64,000 nucleotides of DNA from SFTJ01 sp045613305 (GTDB lineage Bacteria; Bacteroidota; Bacteroidia; Bacteroidales; Muribaculaceae), in assembly GCA_045613305.1 (NCBI GenBank), contig JAZLAU010000040.1:28930-92929 (forward strand), given 5' to 3'. The stretch's first letter is position 1. Each line of letters begins with the position of its first letter. Shown here in pieces: positions 26,233 through 34,539 of the stretch. The notes under the pieces were generated by a model that searched no databases, was not told where the DNA came from, and saw only the letters and a list, made by a program, of their open reading frames with translations. The translations under genes were made by a program, and so were the position numbers.

Positions 26233-28221
26233 ATGCAATCAAATTATAATCAGTTACGATACTTACAACTGCTTGCGCGCGATTTCCCAAATATTGCAAC
26301 TGCCAGCACCGAAATAATTAACCTTCAGGCTATATTAAACTTGCCTAAAGGCACCGAGCATTTTCTTGCCGACTTACATGGCGAATATGATGCTTTTCAA
26401 CATGTACTTCGCAATGCATCTGGTGCAATTAAGCGTAAAGTGAAAGAAATATACCACAATGTTCTTAGCGACGAAGAGCAACAAGAACTGTGCACTCTTA
26501 TATATTATCCTGACTTAAAAATCGAATTGGTTAAGCAAAGTTCCGACAACCTGCAAGAGTGGTACTTTGCTACAATCAACCGCTTAGTTGGTGTTTGCCG
26601 TAATGTTTCATCAAAATATTCACGTTCAAAGGTAAACAAAGCCCTCCCTACCGATTTTTCATATATCATTCAAGAACTTATTCATGAATCTACCCTCGAC
26701 CCAAACAAACAGGCCTATGTAGATGTAATCGTCAGAACTATTATCGACATCGAACGCGCCGATGATTTCATAATAGCCATTTGTAACCTTATTCAACAAC
26801 TCACAATCGACAAACTACACATTCTTGGCGATGTATTTGACCGAGGTCCTAACCCCGACAAAATCATGGACATATTATGCAATTATCATGATTTCGACAT
26901 TCAGTGGGGAAATCACGACATCCTTTGGATGGGTGCTGCATCGGGCAATGATTGCTGCATTGCCAACGTGATTCGCATCGCATTACGTTATGCCAACCAT
27001 TCTGTGCTTCAAGATGGATATGGCATCAACTTACTTCCATTGGCAACATTTGCAATGTCGACCTACAAACACGACGATTGCTCGCAATTCATACCTCGAG
27101 AGTTTGGTGCTCTTAATAATGAAAGTGACCGAAAACTAATTGGCATGATGCATAAAGCCATAACTATCATTCAACTTAAACTCGAAGGTCAAATGATTAT
27201 GCGTCATCCTGAATTTAACATGAATGACCGACTATTATTTAACTATACCGACTTCGAGAATAAAACCGTAACAATCGGTGAAAACATTTATACACTTAGC
27301 GACTCCTTCTTTCCCACTGTTGACCCTAAGGACCCATATAAGTTAACTAAAGAAGAAGAAAATATAGTTAATGCTCTATATAAGTCATTCCGCCGAAGCG
27401 AAAAACTGAAAAAGCACATAAAATGCATTTTCCGTCACGGGTGTGTCTACACCATTACAAATAGCAACCTTCTGTTTCACGCGTCAGTTCCTCTTAATGC
27501 CGACGGAACACTCAAAGAAGTATTTATTAAGGGAATGCCTTACAAAGGTCGTTTGCTATTTGACAAGATTGGCGCCATGATTAGAGAAGCATATTTTGGT
27601 AGCGACAGCAAAGAGAGTCAAGAATATGCACGCGACTATGATTGGTATTTATGGTGCGGAGAAAACTCTCCGGTTTTCGACAAAAACAAAATGGCTACTT
27701 TCGAAGATTACTTCATACTTGAAAAAGATGCTAAAAAAGAAATCAAAGGCAATTATTATGCCCTTCGCGATAACGAAAAGGTGTGCGATTATATTCTTGA
27801 TGAATTTGGCGTAACAGGCGAACATCGACACATCATCAATGGGCATGTGCCTGTTCGCACATTAAAAGGCGAACAACCCGTAAAAGCTAACGGAAAAATG
27901 ATGGTAATTGATGGCGGTTTCTCTAAAGCTTACCAACCTAAAACAGGAACTGCAGGATACACATTAGTTTACCATTCTCGCGGATTCCAATTAGTGAAGC
28001 ATGAGCCATTCACATCTATTGAAGATGCAGTTGCTACTGGTCACGACATTGAATCAAGCACTCAAGTTGTTGAAATGAGCGCCTATCGCATGAGGGTTAA
28101 AGACACCGACATTGGCAAAGAACTTTCTAAACAAATTCAAGACCTTCAATTGCTACTTCAAGCTTACAGAACGGGTGTAATCAGAGAAAAGGAATACAAA
28201 CGCAGCACTAACAAACAGTAA
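26233..28221 (+). CDS. fbp: Fructose-1,6-bisphosphatase class III
   Basis: This enzyme hydrolyses fructose 1,6-bisphosphate in gluconeogenesis. At 662 aa it matches the class III (calcineurin-like, Mn-dependent) type of Firmicutes and Bacteroidota rather than the shorter class I. The metallophosphoesterase motifs are present: DLHGEYDAF near residue 43, GDVFDRGPNPDK, and GNHDILWMG, with later histidines in INGHVPVRT. It is co-directional with the AraC regulator and ends in a symmetric terminator. Confidence 0.96.
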   Translation: MQSNYNQLRYLQLLARDFPNIATASTEIINLQAILNLPKGTEHFLADLHGEYDAFQHVLRNASGAIKRKVKEIYHNVLSDEEQQELCTLIYYPDLKIELVKQSSDNLQEWYFATINRLVGVCRNVSSKYSRSKVNKALPTDFSYIIQELIHESTLDPNKQAYVDVIVRTIIDIERADDFIIAICNLIQQLTIDKLHILGDVFDRGPNPDKIMDILCNYHDFDIQWGNHDILWMGAASGNDCCIANVIRIALRYANHSVLQDGYGINLLPLATFAMSTYKHDDCSQFIPREFGALNNESDRKLIGMMHKAITIIQLKLEGQMIMRHPEFNMNDRLLFNYTDFENKTVTIGENIYTLSDSFFPTVDPKDPYKLTKEEENIVNALYKSFRRSEKLKKHIKCIFRHGCVYTITNSNLLFHASVPLNADGTLKEVFIKGMPYKGRLLFDKIGAMIREAYFGSDSKESQEYARDYDWYLWCGENSPVFDKNKMATFEDYFILEKDAKKEIKGNYYALRDNEKVCDYILDEFGVTGEHRHIINGHVPVRTLKGEQPVKANGKMMVIDGGFSKAYQPKTGTAGYTLVYHSRGFQLVKHEPFTSIEDAVATGHDIESSTQVVEMSAYRMRVKDTDIGKELSKQIQDLQLLLQAYRTGVIREKEYKRSTNKQ

Positions 28222-28262
28222 TCACTACTTCTGAAAACGCCACAACTCTCACTTCAAAATAA

Positions 28263-28290
28263 ATGCCGGCTGAATATATTCAGCCGGCAT
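28263..28290. terminator. Perfect palindrome, bidirectional terminator
   Basis: ATGCCGGCTGAATA is followed by its exact reverse complement, a 28-bp perfect palindrome. It lies between convergent fbp and the AlbA_2 gene. It is followed by AATTTT on the plus strand and by TTTATTTT on the minus strand. The minus-strand stop codon lies inside the stem. Confidence 0.85.
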
Positions 28291-28936
28291 AATTTTCTGC
28301 CAAAACCATGACACATTTCCCGTCATGATAAGTTAGTTTTATCACCCCCATATCACACAGATTAACTGCAGAAACCTCAGCTGCAGACCGCGAAATATGG
28401 CATAATTTCATATAGCCGTCTAATGTTATTCCTCCATGATTTGAAAGGTAGTCCAATAATTCACGGTCATTGCTCGTAAAATTAAACACCCTACTATTCT
28501 CGTTCTCTGCACTCTCTCTCATCACTTTAACATGCAACGAACTTGCCTCCACATTCTCATCGGCAATTCTGTAATAAGCTCGCCACCGACCATTGTCATC
28601 AGGAGCTTTTACAGGCTTTTCATCTGCCTCTGCGATTTCCACAAGCAACACATTTTTCCCCTCCACCCTATAGACATTACATTCCACATTTTGGGGAGGC
28701 TGACAATACATTTGGGCCGCCTGATCAATCATATATATCTCTTCATCACTACTCACACCTGCAATTTTACCATTATCTTTCACCCCAACCAGCAAGCGTC
28801 CGCCATCATTATTTGCAAATGCCGATATGCTTCGGGCTATCTTGCGAGCATCAGATATTTGATACTTAAAATCTTGGTGCTCATGTTCTCCTTCAAGAAT
28901 TAAGTCGTGTATGAAGTGTTTGCCTCGTGTCCCCAT
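28280..28936 (-). CDS. AlbA_2 / Schlafen-like putative DNA-binding protein
   Basis: A 218-aa protein. The N-terminal AlbA_2 (AAA_4, Schlafen-core-like) domain shows EHQDFKYQISDARKIARSI, then AFANNDGGRLLVGVKDNGKIAG, the conserved Asn-Asp-Gly-Gly turn of the family. The C-terminal 60 residues look like a winged helix (LLDYLSNHGGITLDGYMKL). Such proteins are usually regulators or nucleic-acid binders; Schlafen relatives can be RNases. Here no target is evident. The start codon lies only 7 bp beyond the U-tract of the SGNH terminator, so its expression may depend on read-through. Confidence 0.85.
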   Translation of the reverse strand: MGTRGKHFIHDLILEGEHEHQDFKYQISDARKIARSISAFANNDGGRLLVGVKDNGKIAGVSSDEEIYMIDQAAQMYCQPPQNVECNVYRVEGKNVLLVEIAEADEKPVKAPDDNGRWRAYYRIADENVEASSLHVKVMRESAENENSRVFNFTSNDRELLDYLSNHGGITLDGYMKLCHISRSAAEVSAVNLCDMGVIKLTYHDGKCVMVLAENYAG

Positions 28937-28942
28937 TTTTAA

Positions 28943-28987
28943 TCAAAAAAAGATGTGAGCATAACTCATCCTTGACCTATGCCCACA
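28943..28987 (-). terminator. Rho-independent terminator after SGNH hydrolase gene
   Basis: On the minus strand TGTGGGCATA pairs with TATGCTCACA (one G-T) around a 14-nt loop, followed by TCTTTTTTT. It lies 19 bp past the SGNH stop and just before the AlbA_2 start. Confidence 0.82.
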
Positions 28988-29006
28988 CCACTCAATTAAG
29001 TTTGTG

Positions 29007-30152
29007 TTATTTTTTCACTTTGTCATTTTCTGGTTTAGCAACCAATTTACTTTGCACCAAAGCCTGCATAATCACTGGCTCTAGCTTTTTAGCATAAGCC
29101 AAAAAGCCAATATCTGTTGCATGAATACCGTCAACAGTTCCTTCGTGGTCGCCATACAATCCTTCACAAGTAACATAATATATGTTATTTGGATTTTCTT
29201 CTTTCAAACGCAAATAGTTCTTATAGAACGCAGCATTTTTCTTAGGCAAATAATTTGCGAAATATTTATCGAATTTAGCATACGGATACATCGGACCTTC
29301 AACCATAATTATAGGCACTTCAGGACGCAATGTACGCAAAATGTTCACAAAATCATAGGTCAAAGTGTCGCACATCATTTCGGTGCAATTTGGAATTGGG
29401 TCAATAACATAAGCCACAGCATCTTTTATGCCAGCCATAGCGCGAGCCATACAAAAGTCCATCTTGCCCTCACCACTTATACCTATATTCACGCATTCAA
29501 TTCCCAAGTCACGTTGCACTATATTAGTGCCGCACATGCCTGTTCTTGTAGAACATCCACCTTGCAAGATGCTTGTACCATAGAATATAATTTGCTTGTT
29601 GCTAACAGGATTGTCAATGATTGGTTTTTGAATTGTAGCATTTTGCTCTACACCTACTTCCAACCAATTTATACCATCATAAAGAGGCAAGTAAATCATG
29701 AATTCACGCATGTCGCCAGTTAAGTTTTCAACAAACACCTTTGTTTGAATCGAGTCACTCTTGTATGGACGGCATGTGTTAACATATTCCCACTGTCCTT
29801 CATCGCTCAAACGATACAAGTCAACACCCTTTAAGCCAGTGTCGGCCATGTGCACCATATGTGTGTTCCATAACAAGTTATAGCGCACTGCCACCTTCTT
29901 GCTGTCTGTAGCAAATCGTACAGCCATACCGGTACTACATTGCGCTCTTTCCCAAAGTGTAGGACGTACACTATCCTTAAGACACATAGGAATGCGAGTG
30001 TAAGGAGTCAATGAGTCGTCAAAACCCTTGTTGATAATTCTCAAATCTAAAGCATTCACATACTTTAGCTCTTGCTTTTCAGCTGCTGCTGCCATAAACA
30101 CTCCACCGAGCGCCATAATAGCAACCAAAAATACTCCAAAAATCTTTTTCAT
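29007..30152 (-). CDS. SGNH/GDSL family hydrolase, exported
   Basis: A 381-aa secreted esterase-like protein. The signal peptide (MKKIFGVFLVAIMALGGVFM) ends near residue 24. An N-terminal beta-sandwich-like region runs to about residue 180, then the SGNH domain follows with block I FYGTSILQGG (nucleophile Ser) and block V DGIHATD (catalytic Asp and His). The architecture matches Bacteroidota SGNH proteins that deacylate glycans or surface polymers. I chose the internal ATG at 30152, because the longer ORF would put 17 residues before the signal peptide. It is a monocistronic gene with its own terminator. Confidence 0.9.
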   Translation of the reverse strand: MKKIFGVFLVAIMALGGVFMAAAAEKQELKYVNALDLRIINKGFDDSLTPYTRIPMCLKDSVRPTLWERAQCSTGMAVRFATDSKKVAVRYNLLWNTHMVHMADTGLKGVDLYRLSDEGQWEYVNTCRPYKSDSIQTKVFVENLTGDMREFMIYLPLYDGINWLEVGVEQNATIQKPIIDNPVSNKQIIFYGTSILQGGCSTRTGMCGTNIVQRDLGIECVNIGISGEGKMDFCMARAMAGIKDAVAYVIDPIPNCTEMMCDTLTYDFVNILRTLRPEVPIIMVEGPMYPYAKFDKYFANYLPKKNAAFYKNYLRLKEENPNNIYYVTCEGLYGDHEGTVDGIHATDIGFLAYAKKLEPVIMQALVQSKLVAKPENDKVKK

Positions 30153-30239
30153 AATAATAGGTTTTTCATTTAATAGTACGAAATTAATTAATATTTGCGA
30201 CAATACAACACAATATTTTATTCATTTACCCTTTTTTCG

Positions 30240-30247
30240 TATTTTTG
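30240..30247 (+). promoter_or_regulatory. -7 promoter element of ABC-F gene
   Basis: TATTTTTG matches TAnnTTTG, 42 bp before the ATG. Confidence 0.5.
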
Positions 30248-30289
30248 TACAATATTTATTAATCACTTTTAATTCACATTGACATTTAA

Positions 30290-31927
30290 ATGGTTTCTGT
30301 AGACAACATTGCCGTGGAATTTTCCGGCACTACACTTTTTTCCGACATATCATTTGTAATCAATCCCACCGATCGCATTGCCTTAATGGGGAAAAATGGC
30401 GCTGGCAAATCTACAATGCTTAAAATACTTGCAGGCGTTCGCCAACCAACACGAGGAAAAGTGTCTTTTCCTCAAGACACCGTTATTGCCTACCTGCCTC
30501 AACATTTGCTAACCGAAGACAAACGTACTGTTTTCGAAGAAGCTTCTCAAGCGTTTTCTCACCTCTTTGAAATAGAGGCAAGAATCAACAGCCTTAACGA
30601 ACAATTGGCAAGCAGAACCGATTACGAGAGCGAAGAATACATGAGCATAATTGAAGAAGTGACTTCTTTGGGTGAAAAATTCTACACCATCGACATGACT
30701 CACTTCGACGAGGACGTTGAAAAAACCCTTCTTGGACTTGGTTTCACTCGCGAAGACTTCAATAAGCCAACTTCTGAATTCTCTGGCGGATGGCGTATGC
30801 GTATAGAATTGGCTAAAATGCTTTTAAAAAAGCCCGACGTCCTACTGCTTGACGAACCTACCAACCACCTCGACATTGAATCTATTCAGTGGCTCGAAGA
30901 TTTCTTAATCGAAAGTAACAAAGCTGTAGTGGTAATTTCTCACGACAGAACGTTTGTTGACAACGTCACAAATCGCACCATTGAAGTTACAATGGGTAAA
31001 ATCTACGACTACAAAGCCACCTACTCTCACTACCTGGAACTTCGCGCCGAACGCCGTGCTCAACAACAAAAGCAATATGACGATCAGCAAAAAATGATTG
31101 CAGAAAATAAAGCTTTCATCGAACGATTCAAAGGCACATATAGCAAAACACTACAAGTGCAAAGCCGCGTGAAAATGCTTGAAAAACTACAAATCATTGA
31201 AATTGATGAAGAAGACAACTCTGCTTTGCGACTTAAATTTCCACCAGCGCCTCGCTCGGGCAACTACCCCGTTATTGCAAATGGCGTAGGCAAATCTTAT
31301 GATGAGCATTTAGTGTTCGCAAATGCCAACTTCACAATTGAGAGAGGCCAAAAAGTTGCTTTCGTCGGAAAAAACGGTGAAGGAAAATCTACTATGGTAA
31401 AATGCATAATGAACGAAATCGATCACGATGGCACCCTAACTTTAGGGCATAACGTTCAAATCGGCTATTTTGCACAAAACCAAGCATCATTACTCGATGA
31501 AAACCTAACTGTTTTCCAAACAATCGACGACATTGCCAAAGGCGACATACGAACAAAAATCAAAGATATGCTCGGAGCATTTATGTTTGGCGGCGAAGAA
31601 TCGATGAAAAAAGTGAAAGTTCTTAGCGGTGGCGAACGCACTCGCTTGGCCCTTTTGAAACTTCTGCTCGAACCAGTCAACTTGCTTATTCTCGACGAGT
31701 CAACAAACCACCTCGATATGCGTTCTAAAGATGTACTCAAAGATGCCTTAAAAGCATTCGACGGAACGCTTATTGTTGTCAGCCACGACCGCGACTTCCT
31801 TGACGGATTAGTAGAAAACATCTACGAATTCGGCAATAAGAAAGTTACTTTGCACCTTGAGGGCATAAAAGAATTTATGGAGCGCAAACATCTCGAAAAT
31901 CTTAGAGAACTTGAAAGAAAAGCTTAA
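30290..31927 (+). CDS. ABC-F family ATP-binding protein
   Basis: A 545-aa soluble protein with two ABC domains and no membrane part; ABC-F proteins act on the ribosome as translation factors. Domain 1 has Walker A GKNGAGKS (34-41), signature SGGWRMR and Walker B LLDEPTNHLD. The inter-domain linker (about 240-310) is charged and helical. Domain 2 has Walker A GKNGEGKS near 360, signature LSGGERTR, and Walker B LILDESTNHLD, in which the usual Pro is Ser471 (codon TCA, one transition from CCA). The catalytic Glu470 is kept. It is most like housekeeping EttA/Uup/YbiT types, not an evident drug-resistance member. Confidence 0.92.
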   Translation: MVSVDNIAVEFSGTTLFSDISFVINPTDRIALMGKNGAGKSTMLKILAGVRQPTRGKVSFPQDTVIAYLPQHLLTEDKRTVFEEASQAFSHLFEIEARINSLNEQLASRTDYESEEYMSIIEEVTSLGEKFYTIDMTHFDEDVEKTLLGLGFTREDFNKPTSEFSGGWRMRIELAKMLLKKPDVLLLDEPTNHLDIESIQWLEDFLIESNKAVVVISHDRTFVDNVTNRTIEVTMGKIYDYKATYSHYLELRAERRAQQQKQYDDQQKMIAENKAFIERFKGTYSKTLQVQSRVKMLEKLQIIEIDEEDNSALRLKFPPAPRSGNYPVIANGVGKSYDEHLVFANANFTIERGQKVAFVGKNGEGKSTMVKCIMNEIDHDGTLTLGHNVQIGYFAQNQASLLDENLTVFQTIDDIAKGDIRTKIKDMLGAFMFGGEESMKKVKVLSGGERTRLALLKLLLEPVNLLILDESTNHLDMRSKDVLKDALKAFDGTLIVVSHDRDFLDGLVENIYEFGNKKVTLHLEGIKEFMERKHLENLRELERKA

Positions 31928-31996
31928 AACAAGTTTAATTCTTAACTAAATCACTTTGTTTTTTGCAAATCTTTAATGACTTATAGAAAAATAATG

Positions 31997-32004
31997 TAAC
32001 TTTG
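31997..32004 (+). promoter_or_regulatory. -7 promoter element of C1 peptidase gene
   Basis: TAACTTTG is an exact TAnnTTTG match 36 bp before the ATG. Confidence 0.55.
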
Positions 32005-32040
32005 TCAAAATGAAATTTTAATAATTAATTTTATATCCAT

Positions 32041-33234
32041 ATGAATAAACTATTTTTTGGCTTAATGATGTCAGCAGCAGTATGCTTTTCTGCATCAGCA
32101 GCCGTTGAAAAAGCAGACAGCGCTGGATTCAAGTTTACCGATGTTAAAGTTGTAAAATCTACTTCAGTAAAGAATCAGGCTAAGTCAGGAACTTGCTGGT
32201 GTTTTTCTGGCAACTCATTCTTTGAAGATGAAATTCTTCGCATCACTGGTAAAGAAGTTGACCTTTCTGAAATGTTCATCGTTCGCATGTGCTACATCGA
32301 CAAAGCAGAACGTTTTATCAGAACTAATGGTTTCGTACACTTCAACCAAGGCGGTAGCCTTCTCGATAACGGCTACGTTTGGGAAAAATATGGCATGCTT
32401 CCTGAAGAAGCATACAAAGGTCTAAATTATGGTGAAGACCTTCACAATCATAGCGAACTTTGCAACTCTATGATTGGCTATATGAATGAAATCAACAAGA
32501 AACCAAACAGAAAGCTTTCTACTGCATGGCTTAATGGACTTAAGGGCATTCTTGACGCTTACTTTGGTGAAGTTCCTGAAACTTTCACTCACGAAGGCAA
32601 GGAATACACACCTCAAACTTATGCTAAGTCTTTAGGTCTTGACATGAGCAACTATGTGGCATTCACTTCTTTCAACCATCAACCATTCAACAAACCTTTC
32701 GCTCTTGAAGTTGCCGACAACTGGCTATGGGGTCAATACATGAATATTGAGCTTAACGACTTTAAGGCTATTATCGACTACGCAGTTGAAAATGGTTATC
32801 CTATTGGTTGGGCTGCTGACGTTAGCGAAGGAGGTTTCAAGTGGAAAAACGGTGTTGCAGTTATTCCTGCTGAAACTAACGAAGCCGACCTTGAAGGTAG
32901 CGAACTTTCTCGTTGGGTAAAACTTACTGCAAAGGAAAAAGAAAATAAGCGCTTTGACATCAAGGGCCCAGGCAAAGAAATAACTGTTACTCAAGAATCT
33001 CGTCAAAAAATGTTCGACATGCAAGAAACTACCGACGACCACGGCATGGTTATCGAAGGTTATGCTACCGACCAAACTGGCAAGAGATATTACAAGGTTA
33101 AGAACTCTTGGGACAGCAACCACATTTACAACGGTTACTTCTATGTGTCTGAAGCTTATGTAATGGCTAAAACTTTGAGCATTCTTGTTCACAAAGATGC
33201 AGTTCCTAAGAATGTAGCAAAAAAGATTAAGTAA
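32041..33234 (+). CDS. C1B family cysteine peptidase (aminopeptidase C / bleomycin hydrolase type), exported
   Basis: A 397-aa papain-fold peptidase. The signal peptide (about residues 1-20) suggests a periplasmic enzyme, unlike the cytoplasmic PepC of other bacteria. The catalytic set is complete: Gln46, Cys52 in SGTCWCF, His near residue 336 in DDHGMVIEGY, and Asn in VKNSWDSN. The C-terminus (VAKKIK) ends near the active site as in self-processing bleomycin hydrolases. It is a single gene with promoter and strong terminator, and probably trims peptides to amino acids for this anaerobe. Confidence 0.93.
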   Translation: MNKLFFGLMMSAAVCFSASAAVEKADSAGFKFTDVKVVKSTSVKNQAKSGTCWCFSGNSFFEDEILRITGKEVDLSEMFIVRMCYIDKAERFIRTNGFVHFNQGGSLLDNGYVWEKYGMLPEEAYKGLNYGEDLHNHSELCNSMIGYMNEINKKPNRKLSTAWLNGLKGILDAYFGEVPETFTHEGKEYTPQTYAKSLGLDMSNYVAFTSFNHQPFNKPFALEVADNWLWGQYMNIELNDFKAIIDYAVENGYPIGWAADVSEGGFKWKNGVAVIPAETNEADLEGSELSRWVKLTAKEKENKRFDIKGPGKEITVTQESRQKMFDMQETTDDHGMVIEGYATDQTGKRYYKVKNSWDSNHIYNGYFYVSEAYVMAKTLSILVHKDAVPKNVAKKIK

Positions 33235-33255
33235 TTATCCTTTTTCTATCAATAC

Positions 33256-33292
33256 AAACAAAAGACGAAGCCGCTGGCCTCGTCTTTTGTTT
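33256..33292 (+). terminator. Rho-independent terminator after C1 peptidase
   Basis: AAACAAAAGACGA pairs with TCGTCTTTTGTTT, extended by GCC/GGC around a 3-nt loop with one mismatch. It lies 21 bp past the stop. Confidence 0.85.
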
Positions 33293-33303
33293 TAAATATA
33301 TTT

Positions 33304-33328
33304 ATAAGGCTGTCTCACGACAGCCTTA
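33304..33328 (-). terminator. Hairpin terminator after rubrerythrin
   Basis: ATAAGGCTGTC pairs with GACAGCCTTAT around a 4-nt loop, 36 bp past the rubrerythrin stop. The downstream T-run is weak on both strands. Together with the preceding hairpin it separates two convergent genes. Confidence 0.6.
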
Positions 33329-33364
33329 TTTGTTGAGTAAAATCAATTATACCAAATATATATA

Positions 33365-33913
33365 TTACTTTTTGAAGTATCTGTTATACAAACCTGCGAA
33401 TCCGCGGCCATGGCGAGCTTCATCCTTTGCCATTTCATGAACTGTGTCGTGAATTGCATCAAGGTTAGCCAACTTTGCATTCTTAGCGATGCGCATCTTA
33501 TCGTCGCAAGCACCAGATTCAGCGTTCATACGCTTTTCAAGGTTAGTCTTAGTATCCCATACTACGTCACCAAGCAATTCTGCAAACTTTGCTGCATGCT
33601 CTGCTTCTTCCCATGCATAGCGCTTGAATGCTTCTGCAATTTCTGGATAGCCTTCGCGATCTGCTTGACGTGACATTGCCAAATACATACCAACTTCTGT
33701 ACATTCACCCATGAAGTGTGCGTTAAGGTCAGCTATCATTTCTTCGCCTGTTCCCTTTGCTACACCAAGTTCGTGTTCTGTGACAAACTTTAGTTCACCA
33801 TCTTCTACTTCTTTAAACTTTTCAGCTGGTTGCTTGCATAGTGGGCACTTTTCTGGAGCTGAATCACCTTCATGAATATAACCGCATACTGTACATTGAA
33901 ATTTCTTTGCCAT
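33365..33913 (-). CDS. Reverse-type rubrerythrin (N-terminal rubredoxin)
   Basis: A 182-aa peroxide-reducing di-iron protein. The rubredoxin domain is N-terminal (Cys7-x2-Cys10 and Cys23-x2-Cys26), followed by a ferritin-like four-helix domain with repeated ExxH motifs (EEAEHAAKFAE, DEARHGRGF). This order is opposite to classical rubrerythrin and marks the reverse type, an NAD(P)H-linked peroxide reductase in anaerobes. It follows the PerR-like regulator by 46 bp on the same strand, which supports a peroxide-stress operon. Confidence 0.95.
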   Translation of the reverse strand: MAKKFQCTVCGYIHEGDSAPEKCPLCKQPAEKFKEVEDGELKFVTEHELGVAKGTGEEMIADLNAHFMGECTEVGMYLAMSRQADREGYPEIAEAFKRYAWEEAEHAAKFAELLGDVVWDTKTNLEKRMNAESGACDDKMRIAKNAKLANLDAIHDTVHEMAKDEARHGRGFAGLYNRYFKK

Positions 33914-33954
33914 AGTTGTAATTTTTTTAAGTGTTATTTATTTTAGTTTATTTA

Positions 33955-34362
33955 TTAATTCTTGTTTTTACATTCTGCACATAATCCTATATAATATAAT
34001 TGTGTGCTTTCAATCACGAATTCATTGTCTGGTTGTAATGATCTGAGCAATTTCTCATTCATCTGACAATCATATATCTTTTTGCATTCCTTGCAAAAAA
34101 AGTGAGAATGTGGCTCTTTGCATCCGTCATAGTGCGCCTTGCAATTCTCTATTGTCAACTCAAGCACTGCCCCTTGCGATACCAACAACTCTAAAGTGTT
34201 ATATACTGTTGTTTTCGACAGCGTTGGAATTTCCTTTACCAAATCAACATAGATATCATCTACCGTTGGGTGAGTTCGATTTTCAAGCAGATAACTCATT
34301 ACCGCTATCCTTTGAACCGAAGGTCTTATTCCATATTTCTTTAGATGTTCTATCGTTGTCAT
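33955..34362 (-). CDS. Fur/PerR family transcriptional regulator
   Basis: A 135-aa metal-dependent repressor. The N-terminal winged helix contains RPSVQRIAVMSYL and LSKTTVYNTLELL. The C-terminal domain has a structural zinc site formed by Cys90-x2-Cys93 and Cys128-x2-Cys131, plus His residues (HYDG, PHSHFF) that could bind the sensing metal. Gene order (rubrerythrin next) points to a PerR-type peroxide sensor rather than Fur or Zur. I chose the ATG at 34362; the longer frame begins with TTG two codons earlier. A 19-bp dyad lies just upstream and suggests autoregulation. Confidence 0.92.
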   Translation of the reverse strand: MTTIEHLKKYGIRPSVQRIAVMSYLLENRTHPTVDDIYVDLVKEIPTLSKTTVYNTLELLVSQGAVLELTIENCKAHYDGCKEPHSHFFCKECKKIYDCQMNEKLLRSLQPDNEFVIESTQLYYIGLCAECKNKN

Positions 34363-34373
34363 AAACAATTCAT

Positions 34374-34392
34374 TTTTGTAACCATTACAAAA
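34374..34392 (-). promoter_or_regulatory. Candidate PerR-type operator (inverted repeat)
   Basis: TTTTGTAA-CCA-TTACAAAA is a perfect 8-3-8 inverted repeat. Its 19-bp total length equals that of a Fur-family box. It overlaps the -7 element at 34388-34395, about 12 bp before the perR ATG, a suitable place for repression. Confidence 0.6.
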
Positions 34393-34395
34393 TTA
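34388..34395 (-). promoter_or_regulatory. -7 promoter element of perR-rubrerythrin
   Basis: On the minus strand this reads TAATTTTG, matching TAnnTTTG, with TTTTG (34414-34418) about 19 bp upstream as the -33 element. Confidence 0.6.
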
Positions 34396-34511
34396 CAATA
34401 GTTTTTATAATTACCAAAATTTTTCAGCACTTTTTTTCAAAAAAATTTAAAATATTAGTGAAACATGCTTCAAAATGGCGTTTTTTACCCAAAATTCTTA
34501 AACTTAACGAT

Positions 34512-34519
34512 TATCTTTG
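34512..34519 (+). promoter_or_regulatory. -7 promoter element of ung
   Basis: TATCTTTG lies 20 bp before the ATG at 34540. This decides the start: the longer ORF from 34465 would begin upstream of the promoter. Confidence 0.65.
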
Positions 34520-34539
34520 TAAAAAAACTTGCGATTTCT

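Noticed and set aside
29121..29723. 200-aa plus-strand ORF inside the SGNH hydrolase gene
   Set aside because: Antisense shadow; His/Cys-rich composition with no recognisable domain.
34465..34539. Longer ung start at 34465
   Set aside because: The -7 element TATCTTTG at 34512 lies downstream of that start, and the extra 25 residues are not part of the UDG fold.
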